Origin: an uncultured Clostridia bacterium
GTDB lineage: Bacteria; Bacillota; Clostridia; Christensenellales; Borkfalkiaceae
NCBI GenBank assembly: GCA_947176485.1
Contig: CAMWQS010000075.1
Span: 1 to 7,360 of the forward strand
Direction: 5' to 3'
Length of the DNA stretch: 7,360 bases
Each line of letters starts with the position of its first letter. Position 1 is the first letter of the stretch. This document shows, piece after piece, positions 1 through 6,775 of the stretch. Under the pieces are notes generated by a model. That model made no database searches, was not told the DNA's origin, and saw only the letters and a program-made list of their open reading frames with translations. The translations under genes and the position numbers were made by a program.

Positions 1-18
1 CACATAATATGACATAAT

Positions 19-23
19 AGGAG
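19..23 (+). promoter_or_regulatory. Ribosome binding site of adhE
   Basis: AGGAG with a six-base spacer to the ATG at 30. It fixes the adhE start. The 29 bases in front of the gene also contain ACATAATA twice (2-9 and 12-19), ten bases apart, the second copy running into this site. Confidence 0.85.
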
Positions 24-29
24 TACGAA

Positions 30-2639
30 ATGGATTTTAAGTTAAACTATGAAATTTGCGACGGTGTTGAAAAGCTTGAAAGCGAAATCGCAAGGGTAAG
101 AAAAGCTCAAGCGGAGTTTGCAAAATTTTCACAAGAGCAAGTTGACAAAATTTTTCTTGCTTGCGCCACTGCAGCGAATAAAGAGAGAATTTCACTTGCC
201 AAGCTCGCCGTAAGTGAAACCGGTATGGGCGTAATAGAGGATAAGGTTATAAAGAACCACTACGCCGCAGAATACATTTACAACAAATACAGAACGGTTA
301 AAACTTGCGGAATAATAGAAGAAGACAAGGCTTACGGGCTTACGAAAATAGCCGAGCCTATAGGAATTATCGGTGCAGTTATTCCCACGACGAACCCAAC
401 TTCGACTGCAATTTTTAAAACGCTTTTGTGCTTAAAGACGAGGAACGGTTGCATAATCAGCCCGCATCCCCGTGCAAAGAATTCAACTATTGCTGCGGCA
501 AAAGTCGTATACGAGGCGGCTGTTGCGGCAGGTGCGCCCGAAGGTATAATCAGCTGGATAGACGTGCCCAGCCTTGATATGACAAACCTTTTAATGAAAG
601 AGGTTGACACCATACTTGCAACCGGCGGTCCGGGCATGGTAAGGGCGGCTTATTCGAGCGGCAAACCCGCAATAGGCGTAGGTGCGGGCAATACCCCCGC
701 GGTTATCGACGAAAGCGCGGATATACTTCTTGCCGTTAACTCCATAATTCATTCGAAAACTTTCGATAACGGTATGATTTGCGCGTCCGAGCAGTCGGTA
801 ATCGTTGCGGATAAAATTTATAATAAAGTCAAAAAGGAGTTTGCAACCCGCGGTTGTTATTTCCTTGAAGGTGCAGAACTTGACAAGGTAAGAAAGACCA
901 TCATTATCAACGGCTCGCTTAATGCAAAAATAGTTGGTCAATCAGCGCATAAAATTGCTAAGCTTGCGGGCGTGGAAGTTCCCGAAAGTGCCAAAATTCT
1001 AATCGGCGAAGTTGAAAGCGTTGAACTTTCCGAAGAATTCGCGCACGAAAAGCTTTCGCCCGTGCTTGCAATGTATAGGGCAAAAGACTTCACCGACGCG
1101 CTTGACAAGGCGGAAAGACTCGTCAACGACGGCGGTATAGGTCATACTTCGTCGTTGTATATAAACGTAATAACGGGGCAAGACAAAATTCACGAGTTTT
1201 CCGAAAGAATGAAGACTTGCCGTATTCTTTTAAACACCCCCTCGTCGCACGGCGGCATAGGTGATTTGTACAACTTCAAGCTTGCGCCTTCCTTGACCTT
1301 AGGTTGCGGAAGCTGGGGCGGCAACTCCGTTTCGGAGAACGTAGGGGTAAAACATTTATTGAATATTAAAACCGTTGCGGAAAGGAGAGAGAATATGTTG
1401 TGGTTTAGGGCACCCCAAAAGGTTTATATTAAAAAGGGCTGTCTGCCCGTTGCACTTGACGAGCTGAAAACCGTCATGGGCAAGAAAAAGGCGTTTATCG
1501 TTACGGATACTTTCTTATACGAAAACGGTTTTACCAAGTGCATAACCGATAAGCTTGACGAAATGGGTATTGAACACAGCACCTTCTTTGACGTTGCGCC
1601 AGACCCCACGCTTGCTTGCGCGATAGAGGGCACCAAGCAGATGCAAGCGTTCAAGCCCGATACGATAATCGCGCTCGGCGGCGGTAGCGCTATGGATGCG
1701 GCAAAGATAATGTGGGTTATGTACGAGCACCCCGAAGTTGACTTTATGGATATGGCAATGCGCTTCGTGGATATAAGAAAGCGTATTTATACCTTCCCTA
1801 AGATGGGTGACAAGGCTTACTTTATTGCAATTCCCACTTCGGCGGGTACGGGTTCGGAAGTTACGCCGTTTGCAGTAATCACCGACGAAATGACGGGCGT
1901 AAAATATCCCCTTGCAGATTACGAGCTTATGCCTAATATGGCGATTATCGATACCGACTTGCACATGTCAGCACCCAAGGGCTTGACTGCTGCTTCGGGT
2001 ATCGACGCCGTAACGCACGCCTTAGAGGCTTACGCTTCGGTAATGGCAACCGACTACACGGACGGGCTTGCAATTCAAGCGTTGAAAGTCATATTCAAAT
2101 ATCTTCCCGAAGCATACGAAAACGGTCAGACGGCGGTAGAGGCAAGAGAGAAAATGGCCAACGCCGCAACAATGGCGGGTTTGGCTTTTGCAAACGCTTT
2201 CCTCGGTGTGTGCCATTCAATGGCGCATAAACTCGGCGCGTTCCATCATTTGCCCCACGGCGTTGCTAACGCGCTTATGATAAACGAAGTAATCAAATTT
2301 AACTCGGCGGAAGCTCCCACCAAGATGGGCACGTTCAGTCAATACGCATATCCCAAAACTCTTGCAAGATATGCTGAAGTCGCCGACGCATTGGGCTTGG
2401 GCGGAAAGAACGATACCGAGAAGGTAAACAACCTTATAAAAGCAATAGATAAGTTAAAGGCTCAAATCGGAATTAAAAAGACCATTAAAGACTACGGCAT
2501 TGACGAGAAAGACTTCTTAGACAGACTTGACGAAATGGTTGAGCAAGCGTTCGACGACCAGTGCACTGGCGCTAACCCCAGATACCCTTTAATGAGCGAA
2601 ATAAAAGAAATGTATCTTAAAGCATACTACGGAAAATAA
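30..2639 (+). CDS. adhE: Bifunctional acetaldehyde-CoA / alcohol dehydrogenase AdhE
   Basis: Converts acetyl-CoA to acetaldehyde and then to ethanol in the cytosol, using two NADH; in characterised homologues the protein forms helical filaments (spirosomes). The 869 residues match the family length. The N-terminal aldehyde dehydrogenase domain (about 1-440) holds the catalytic cysteine C251 in FDNGMICASEQ. A short linker leads to the iron-dependent alcohol dehydrogenase domain (about 456-869), which shows the NAD-binding GGGS at 550-553 and the expected Fe(II) ligands D659, H663, H729 and H743; their mutual spacing equals that of E. coli D653/H657/H723/H737. The start is set by AGGAG at 19-23, six bases before ATG. 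Both active sites look intact. The promoter lies outside the window. A phosphotransferase gene follows after 10 bases, probably on the same transcript. Identification is secure; physiological direction (ethanol formation) is inferred from family knowledge. Confidence 0.98.
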   Translation: MDFKLNYEICDGVEKLESEIARVRKAQAEFAKFSQEQVDKIFLACATAANKERISLAKLAVSETGMGVIEDKVIKNHYAAEYIYNKYRTVKTCGIIEEDKAYGLTKIAEPIGIIGAVIPTTNPTSTAIFKTLLCLKTRNGCIISPHPRAKNSTIAAAKVVYEAAVAAGAPEGIISWIDVPSLDMTNLLMKEVDTILATGGPGMVRAAYSSGKPAIGVGAGNTPAVIDESADILLAVNSIIHSKTFDNGMICASEQSVIVADKIYNKVKKEFATRGCYFLEGAELDKVRKTIIINGSLNAKIVGQSAHKIAKLAGVEVPESAKILIGEVESVELSEEFAHEKLSPVLAMYRAKDFTDALDKAERLVNDGGIGHTSSLYINVITGQDKIHEFSERMKTCRILLNTPSSHGGIGDLYNFKLAPSLTLGCGSWGGNSVSENVGVKHLLNIKTVAERRENMLWFRAPQKVYIKKGCLPVALDELKTVMGKKKAFIVTDTFLYENGFTKCITDKLDEMGIEHSTFFDVAPDPTLACAIEGTKQMQAFKPDTIIALGGGSAMDAAKIMWVMYEHPEVDFMDMAMRFVDIRKRIYTFPKMGDKAYFIAIPTSAGTGSEVTPFAVITDEMTGVKYPLADYELMPNMAIIDTDLHMSAPKGLTAASGIDAVTHALEAYASVMATDYTDGLAIQALKVIFKYLPEAYENGQTAVEAREKMANAATMAGLAFANAFLGVCHSMAHKLGAFHHLPHGVANALMINEVIKFNSAEAPTKMGTFSQYAYPKTLARYAEVADALGLGGKNDTEKVNNLIKAIDKLKAQIGIKKTIKDYGIDEKDFLDRLDEMVEQAFDDQCTGANPRYPLMSEIKEMYLKAYYGK

Positions 2640-2649
2640 GGAGGAAATT

Positions 2650-3402
2650 ATGAGTAAACAGATTATCTTTTCAAGGGCAGTTAAAGTTATTTACCGCGAC
2701 GTTGACAAGCTTATAAAGGAATTTGACGCGAGCTATTCCAAAGCCGAAATTCTTAACGAGGCGTTGAACCACGCAAGGGTTGAAGAAACGGGCTTAAACG
2801 TCCCGAAAATTCATGCGGTGCAAGTCGTTGACGGCAAGTGGGCAATTATCCTCGACCATATCGAGGGAAAGACTTTGCAACAGCTTATGGACGAAAACCC
2901 CAACAAAGAGGACGAATATTTGAACCTTTTCGTAGACTTGCAGAGAACGGTATTTTCCAAGAAAGTTGCCAATCTTAATAAACTTAAAGACAAACTGCAA
3001 GCAAGAATTTCCGCAACTAACCCGGTGTTAGAGGTTACGACGCGTTACGATTTGCATACACGTTTAGACTCCATGCCCAAGCATACACACCTTTTACACG
3101 GCGACTTCAACCCCACGAATATAATTATCACCAAGGACGGCACTCCGTATATAATCGACTGGGCGCATGCAACGCAAGGCAATTCCTCCGCAGACGTGGC
3201 GCAAAGCTATCTTCTTTTCTATCTTGCCGGTAAAAAGGAACTTGGCGATAAATATTTAAAGCTTTACTGCAAAAAGAGCGATACGGCAATTCAGTATGTT
3301 CAGCGTTGGATACCCATAGTTGCAGCTTCTCGCCTTGTTAAAGCCAAGGAAGAAGAAAAAGAGTTTTTGCTAAGCTGGATAGATGTGTTCGATTATCAAT
3401 AA
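2650..3402 (+). CDS. APH/choline-kinase-fold phosphotransferase, substrate unknown
   Basis: A 250-residue cytosolic protein of the aminoglycoside phosphotransferase (APH, PF01636) superfamily, which moves the gamma-phosphate of ATP to a small-molecule hydroxyl. The catalytic loop is HGDFNPTN at 150-157, with D152 as probable base and N157 as metal ligand; IIDW (168-171) supplies the second metal-binding aspartate, D170. K23 in LIKEF is the likely ATP-contacting lysine and LDHIEG (68-73) resembles the hinge between the lobes. ADVAQSYLLF (181-190) is a typical post-catalytic helix. Start: AAGGAGG at 2638-2644 overlaps the adhE stop codon and stands five bases from ATG, so the two genes are very likely co-transcribed and possibly coupled. 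An intrinsic terminator follows. The sequence does not reveal the substrate; a sugar, amino alcohol or other metabolite is as likely as an antibiotic. Fold assignment is firm, role open. Confidence 0.85.
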   Translation: MSKQIIFSRAVKVIYRDVDKLIKEFDASYSKAEILNEALNHARVEETGLNVPKIHAVQVVDGKWAIILDHIEGKTLQQLMDENPNKEDEYLNLFVDLQRTVFSKKVANLNKLKDKLQARISATNPVLEVTTRYDLHTRLDSMPKHTHLLHGDFNPTNIIITKDGTPYIIDWAHATQGNSSADVAQSYLLFYLAGKKELGDKYLKLYCKKSDTAIQYVQRWIPIVAASRLVKAKEEEKEFLLSWIDVFDYQ

Positions 3403-3424
3403 TTGGTAATAGAAAAATTAATAG

Positions 3425-3450
3425 GGCTTGATTATATTCAAGCCTTTTTT
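3425..3450 (+). terminator. Intrinsic terminator of the adhE operon
   Basis: A perfect 7-bp stem, GGCTTGA (3425-3431) with TCAAGCC (3438-3444), closes a 6-base loop and is followed directly by six T (3445-3450). It lies 22 bases after the phosphotransferase stop. It separates the adhE unit from the nfn unit, whose -35 element starts two bases later. Confidence 0.9.
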
Positions 3451-3451
3451 C

Positions 3452-3479
3452 TTGCAATTTCGCGCTTTTATGATATAAT
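3452..3479 (+). promoter_or_regulatory. Sigma-A promoter with extended -10, driving the nfn operon
   Basis: The -35 box TTGCAA (3452-3457) and the consensus -10 TATAAT (3474-3479) are 16 bases apart, and TGA at 3471-3473 gives an extended -10. The predicted transcription start (about seven bases past the -10) falls at 3486-3487, that is, on the first base of the downstream ATG, implying a leaderless mRNA. Confidence 0.85.
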
Positions 3480-3486
3480 TTAAAAT

Positions 3487-3753
3487 ATGAGTAAATTATG
3501 TTGTTTCGTGGCGGTGGAATTTGTAGACGACCCACGCGTCGCGGGTTGGACTTATTGGTATCTTTGCCCGCTTGACGGCGCGGAAGTTGGCGACGAAGTT
3601 ATTGCTCCGCTCGGCAGACACGACCATATTCAAAAAGGCGTAGTTAGGAAAGTGAAATACACCGAAGAAGAAAACGCGCCTTTCCCTATGCACAGCATAA
3701 AGAAGATAAAAATTTTAAACAAGGCAGAAACAGATGTACAAAATAGTAAGTAA
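3487..3753 (+). CDS. Small protein resembling the PriA N-terminal 3'-DNA-binding domain
   Basis: An 88-residue protein whose central part (VAVEF at 8-12, TYWYLCP at 22-28, GAEVGDEVIAPLGR at 31-44, GVVRKV at 51-56) follows the beta-strand pattern of the PriA N-terminal domain, which in full-length PriA binds the 3' end of the leading strand at stalled forks. The helicase, zinc-binding and C-terminal parts of PriA (about 700 residues or more in all) are absent, so it cannot be a helicase; it may be a free-standing nucleic-acid-binding barrel or a repurposed fold. C5, C6 and C27 are the only cysteines. Start: TAA at 3481-3483 blocks any extension, there is no Shine-Dalgarno, and the ATG coincides with the predicted transcription start; the later GTG codons 8 and 10 would cut off the first strand and also lack a site. 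It overlaps the next gene by 20 bases. The similarity was judged by eye and needs a profile search. Confidence 0.6.
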   Translation: MSKLCCFVAVEFVDDPRVAGWTYWYLCPLDGAEVGDEVIAPLGRHDHIQKGVVRKVKYTEEENAPFPMHSIKKIKILNKAETDVQNSK

Positions 3754-4573
3754 ACGCGTTTTAAATCCCACCGTTACGATGATGGATATTTACGCGCCCC
3801 TCGTTGCAAAAAATGCTGAGGCGGGGCAGTTCATAATTCTTCGCGTTGATAAAGACGGAGAAAGAATTCCCCTCACAGTCGCTGGGTACGACAGAACGGC
3901 GGGGACGGTTAAAATAATTTTTCAGATAGTCGGCGGCACGACTATGCTTTTGAACGCCAAAAAAGAAGGCGAGTTCATTGAAGACTTCGTCGGGCCGTTG
4001 GGCTGTGCAGCTAAAACCGACGGAATTAAAAAAGTTTGCATAGTAGGCGGCGGCGTCGGCTGTGCTATTGCGTTGCCCGTTGCACAAAAATTCCACGAGC
4101 TTGGCTGTGAGGTTCATTCTATAATCGGGTTCCGCAACAAAGATTTACTTATTCTGGAAGAAGAATTCAAGGCTTGTTCGGATAAACTTACGGTAATGAC
4201 GGACGACGGAAGCTACGGCAGGCAAGGCGTCGTAACCATGCCGCTAAAGGAAGCTATCGAAGCGGGCGAAAATTACGACGAGGTTATAACCATAGGCCCG
4301 CTTATTATGATGAAGTTCGTGGTTGCAACTACTAAGCCGTACGGCGTGCCCACAACCGTTTCAATGAACCCTATTATGATTGACGGAACGGGAATGTGCG
4401 GCGGCTGCCGCTTAACCGTAGGCGGCAAAACTAAATTTGCTTGTGTGGACGGGCCCGATTTTGACGGCTTTGAAGTAGATTTTGACGAGGCTATGGCGCG
4501 CTCGAACGCATATGCAGAATTTGAACAGAGAGCAAGAGAAAAGAACTGTAATCTCTTGAAGGGGGCAAACTAA
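3734..4573 (+). CDS. nfnA: NfnA/SudB-type FAD- and [2Fe-2S]-containing small subunit
   Basis: Small subunit (279 residues, usual size) of the NADH-dependent ferredoxin:NADP+ oxidoreductase family, also annotated as sulfide dehydrogenase or dihydroorotate-dehydrogenase-like electron transfer subunit. The N-terminal FAD domain has RIPLTVAGYD (44-53) and DFVGPLG (84-90). The NAD-binding domain has CIVGGGVGCAIALPVA (102-117) and TDDGSYGRQGVVT (156-168). The C-terminal [2Fe-2S] site is visible as C222, C225 and C237, with D217 in MIDGTGMC at the place where characterised NfnA uses aspartate as fourth ligand. In Nfn this subunit oxidises NADH and passes electrons to the large subunit and, by bifurcation run in reverse, accepts them from ferredoxin. 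AAGG at 3721-3724 is a modest binding site nine bases before ATG, inside the preceding gene. The stop shares one base with the next start (TAATG). The exact physiological reaction (Nfn versus sulfide/polysulfide) cannot be told from sequence alone. Confidence 0.9.
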   Translation: MYKIVSKRVLNPTVTMMDIYAPLVAKNAEAGQFIILRVDKDGERIPLTVAGYDRTAGTVKIIFQIVGGTTMLLNAKKEGEFIEDFVGPLGCAAKTDGIKKVCIVGGGVGCAIALPVAQKFHELGCEVHSIIGFRNKDLLILEEEFKACSDKLTVMTDDGSYGRQGVVTMPLKEAIEAGENYDEVITIGPLIMMKFVVATTKPYGVPTTVSMNPIMIDGTGMCGGCRLTVGGKTKFACVDGPDFDGFEVDFDEAMARSNAYAEFEQRAREKNCNLLKGAN

Positions 4574-5985
4574 TGGCTATTCAACCGAAAAAACACGAAA
4601 TGCCTACTCAGCCCGCTTCAGTCCGTGCGCGCAACTTTGAAGAAGTCGCGCTTGGATACACGGAGGAAATTGCCGTTGCCGAGGCTCAGCGGTGCTTGAA
4701 TTGTAAAAACAAACCTTGCGTAGAAGGTTGCCCTGTTAACGTTGCTATTCCCGATTTTATATCGAAAGTTAAAACGGGCGATTTCGAAGGGGCATATCAG
4801 GTTATTTCAGAAAGCTCATCACTGCCCGCGGTTTGCGGCAGAGTGTGCCCGCAAGAAACGCAGTGCGAAAGCAAATGCACCGTCGGTATTAAGTTCGAGC
4901 CCGTCGGCATAGGTAGGCTTGAGCGTTTCGTTGCCGATTGGCACAATACACACTTTAAGGGTGAACTCGCGTTACCCAAACCCAACGGACGTAAAGTTGC
5001 GGTCGTGGGCTCGGGGCCGTCGGGGCTGACTTGCGCCGGAGATTTGGCGAAGAAGGGCTATAAAGTAACCGTTTTCGAGGCGTTACATTTGGCGGGTGGA
5101 GTGCTCGTGTACGGGATACCGGAATTCAGATTACCCAAAGAGATAGTTGAAAAAGAAGTAGAAACGCTGAAAAAATACGGTGTAGACGTTGAAACTAACG
5201 TCGTTATCGGTAAAACCCTTACCGTTGATGAGCTGTTTGAGGACGGCTATGAGGCTGTTTTTATCGGTTCGGGTGCGGGCTTGCCTCGGTTTATGGGCAT
5301 TAAGGGCGAGGGGCTGAAGGGCGTTTATTCCGCTAACGAATTTTTAACGCGTGCAAACCTTATGAAGGCATATCAAAGCAATTCACAGACGCCCATATTG
5401 CGTGCTAAAAGCGTTGCTGTAGTCGGTGGCGGTAACGTTGCTATGGACGCCGCGAGAACGGCTTTGCGCCTTGGTGCAGACAGCGTGCGTATAATTTATC
5501 GCCGCTCTATGGAAGAATTGCCCGCACGTAAAGAAGAAGTTGAACACGCTGAGGAAGAAGGCGTAAAATTCGATATTTTAAGAAATCCCGTTGAAATTAT
5601 CGGCTATAATAATGCAGAAGACAGGCGTGACCCTAAAAACGGCACGGTTGTCGGCGTTAAAGTTATTAAGTGCGAACTGGGTGAACCGGACGAGAAGGGA
5701 AGGCGCAGACCCGTTGAAGTTGAAGGTAGCGAGTACGTCATTGACGTGGACTGCATAATCATGGCAATAGGCACGAGCCCTAACCCATTAATCAAAAATA
5801 CCACCGCGGGACTTGAAGTGAATAGGCACGGTGGCATAATAGTGGAAGAAAGCACGGGCAAAACTTCGAAGGAAGGCGTCTACGCGGGCGGTGACGCCGT
5901 AACGGGCGCAGCTACGGTTATTCTTGCAATGGGCGCGGGTAAAACTGCGGCAAAGGCAATTGATACATACCTTTCAAAAAAATAA
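4573..5985 (+). CDS. nfnB: NfnB/SudA/GltA-like FAD- and iron-sulfur NADPH oxidoreductase large subunit
   Basis: Large subunit (470 residues) of the same complex, homologous to the small subunit of glutamate synthase and to the N-terminal half of dihydropyrimidine dehydrogenase. The N-terminal iron-sulfur domain has two cysteine sets, C41/C44/C49/C53 and C88/C92/C98/C102; by alignment from memory with dihydropyrimidine dehydrogenase, E117 in GRLERF occupies the non-cysteine ligand position. The FAD-binding motif is VVGSGPSGL (144-152), the NADPH-binding one VVGGGNVAMDAART (283-296) with the arginine pair R310-R311, and GVYAGGDAVTGAATVILAMG (435-454) is the C-terminal FAD contact. Start: GGGGG at 4561-4565, seven bases before an ATG that overlaps the nfnA stop, so translation is probably coupled. 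With the adjacent small subunit and no GOGAT large subunit in view, NfnAB is the best reading; names such as gltA or sudA are alternatives. Confidence 0.92.
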   Translation: MAIQPKKHEMPTQPASVRARNFEEVALGYTEEIAVAEAQRCLNCKNKPCVEGCPVNVAIPDFISKVKTGDFEGAYQVISESSSLPAVCGRVCPQETQCESKCTVGIKFEPVGIGRLERFVADWHNTHFKGELALPKPNGRKVAVVGSGPSGLTCAGDLAKKGYKVTVFEALHLAGGVLVYGIPEFRLPKEIVEKEVETLKKYGVDVETNVVIGKTLTVDELFEDGYEAVFIGSGAGLPRFMGIKGEGLKGVYSANEFLTRANLMKAYQSNSQTPILRAKSVAVVGGGNVAMDAARTALRLGADSVRIIYRRSMEELPARKEEVEHAEEEGVKFDILRNPVEIIGYNNAEDRRDPKNGTVVGVKVIKCELGEPDEKGRRRPVEVEGSEYVIDVDCIIMAIGTSPNPLIKNTTAGLEVNRHGGIIVEESTGKTSKEGVYAGGDAVTGAATVILAMGAGKTAAKAIDTYLSKK

Positions 5986-6007
5986 GAATAATAAGGATAT
6001 GTTAGTA

Positions 6008-6412
6008 ATGGAAGAAATTTACGAAGCATTTGACTGCGCGGATATAATAAACGTTTATAACGGCGGCACAAAAACGATATATTCTTCGGGCGGTAAAGAG
6101 TATAGCAAAATTCTTGCGTGCTGGAATGATATGATTAACGGTGCGCACGATATGCCAGCTTTTGGTGTAAGTCTTGACCGCTATACCAAAGAGGAAATGA
6201 AAAAAGGGCTTTGGGTTGAATTTGATTTTAAAAAGGTTTTAGAATGCAACGGGATGCCCTTTGAAAAGTTGCTAGTAAGTGTTGAAAGGGACGCGCAAGG
6301 CTTCAATTTGATAAGATATAACTCGGACGTCGGTTACGACGGCAGATGTTTCTATTTGGACCTTGTTGGCAAAAATATGGGCAATTTTTACGATTTATTG
6401 TTAAATTTATAG
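6008..6412 (+). CDS. Conserved-looking hypothetical protein, 134 residues
   Basis: I do not recognise a characterised family. It is a soluble-looking, mixed alpha/beta protein with no signal peptide or membrane segment. It has an acidic N-terminus, a motif-like stretch NVYNGGTKT (15-23), DMPAFGVS (48-55), LWVEFDF (68-74), GMPFEKLLV (82-90) and GYDGRCFYLDL (109-119), and ends in FYDLLLNL. Cysteines C10, C38, C80 and C114 are spread out with no CxxC. Start: AAGGA at 5993-5997 is one base from the ATG at 5999 and ten from the ATG at 6008; only the latter is a workable spacing, and the long open frame starting at 5924 would run 62 bases into nfnB. The 22-base gap to nfnB and the absence of a promoter or terminator between them make it the last gene of the nfn operon. 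Function unknown; a role linked to Nfn or redox metabolism is only guilt by association. Confidence 0.8.
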   Translation: MEEIYEAFDCADIINVYNGGTKTIYSSGGKEYSKILACWNDMINGAHDMPAFGVSLDRYTKEEMKKGLWVEFDFKKVLECNGMPFEKLLVSVERDAQGFNLIRYNSDVGYDGRCFYLDLVGKNMGNFYDLLLNL

Positions 6413-6477
6413 TGTTTAAATAGTACTATGTCAGACATAAATAGTTAAAAAACAAGCAAAAGCCAATAAATTTAATG

Positions 6478-6514
6478 AAAAAAGCGGGTCATTTAAGACC
6501 CGCTTTTATTTTTT
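6478..6514. terminator. Bidirectional intrinsic terminator between convergent operons
   Basis: GCGGGTC (6484-6490) pairs with GACCCGC (6497-6503) around the loop ATTTAA; A-T pairs extend the stem. On the plus strand it runs into TTTT A TTTTTT (6504-6514), ending the nfn operon. On the minus strand the six A at 6478-6483 become a T tract, and the hairpin begins about a dozen bases after the TSCPD stop codon. One hairpin therefore serves both directions. Confidence 0.93.
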
Positions 6515-6515
6515 A

Positions 6516-6767
6516 TTATTCAACAGATTTTTTATAAGCCGCAATTGCCTTTGACAGTTGGTCGGGGCAAGAAGTGCCGTTTCTGCAAATTACTCCGGAT
6601 AGAGTGTTTTGAATTTCGTCAATATCTTTACCTTCGCAAAGACGGGCAACGCCTTGTAGGTTCCCGTTACAACCGCCTATAAATCTTAGGTTGTGTAACT
6701 TGTTTTCTTCATCGACTTCGAATACAATCTGGCGCGAACAAGTGCCGTTTGTGGAATATGTAAACAT
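6516..6767 (-). CDS. TSCPD domain protein, TIGR03905-like
   Basis: An 83-residue protein of the TSCPD family, named for the motif present here as GTSCPDQL (64-71). Other family hallmarks are GTCSRQI (8-14), GGCNGNLQGVARL (31-43) and GVICRNG (58-64). Five cysteines (C10, C33, C44, C61, C67) suggest metal or redox chemistry, but I know of no proven activity; the same domain occurs at the C-terminus of some B12-dependent ribonucleotide reductases. Start: AGGAGG (6777-6772) stands four bases before the ATG at 6767, and homologues begin at about this MFTYST; the longer frame opening at 6833 would run 58 bases into the upstream gene and is rejected. The start is eight bases after the DUF4364 stop, and the binding site overlaps that stop, so the two are probably translationally coupled. 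Family assignment is confident, biochemical role unknown. Confidence 0.9.
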   Translation of the reverse strand: MFTYSTNGTCSRQIVFEVDEENKLHNLRFIGGCNGNLQGVARLCEGKDIDEIQNTLSGVICRNGTSCPDQLSKAIAAYKKSVE

Positions 6768-6775
6768 TTTGCCTC

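Noticed and set aside
332..2216. Several minus-strand open frames inside adhE
   Set aside because: They are mirror frames of a long, fully conserved coding gene and have no start signals or family likeness.
2650..3402. Antibiotic resistance gene (aminoglycoside kinase)
   Set aside because: The fold is shared by many metabolic kinases; nothing here (no mobile element, metabolic operon) supports resistance.
3487..3753. Pseudogene remnant of priA
   Set aside because: It has its own strong promoter, a proper stop, and an overlap with nfnA; the following sequence shows no helicase remains. Not fully excluded.
5924..6007. Longer N-terminus of the 134-residue gene, starting inside nfnB
   Set aside because: It would overlap nfnB by 62 bases and its first part is basic, low-complexity sequence read from nfnB coding bases; the AAGGA at 5993-5997 suits the ATG at 6008.
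6427..6439. Palindrome TATGTC-A-GACATA between convergent genes
   Set aside because: Perfect but only 6 bp per arm with a one-base centre, so it cannot form an RNA hairpin, and no promoter is there for an operator to act on. Probably chance.
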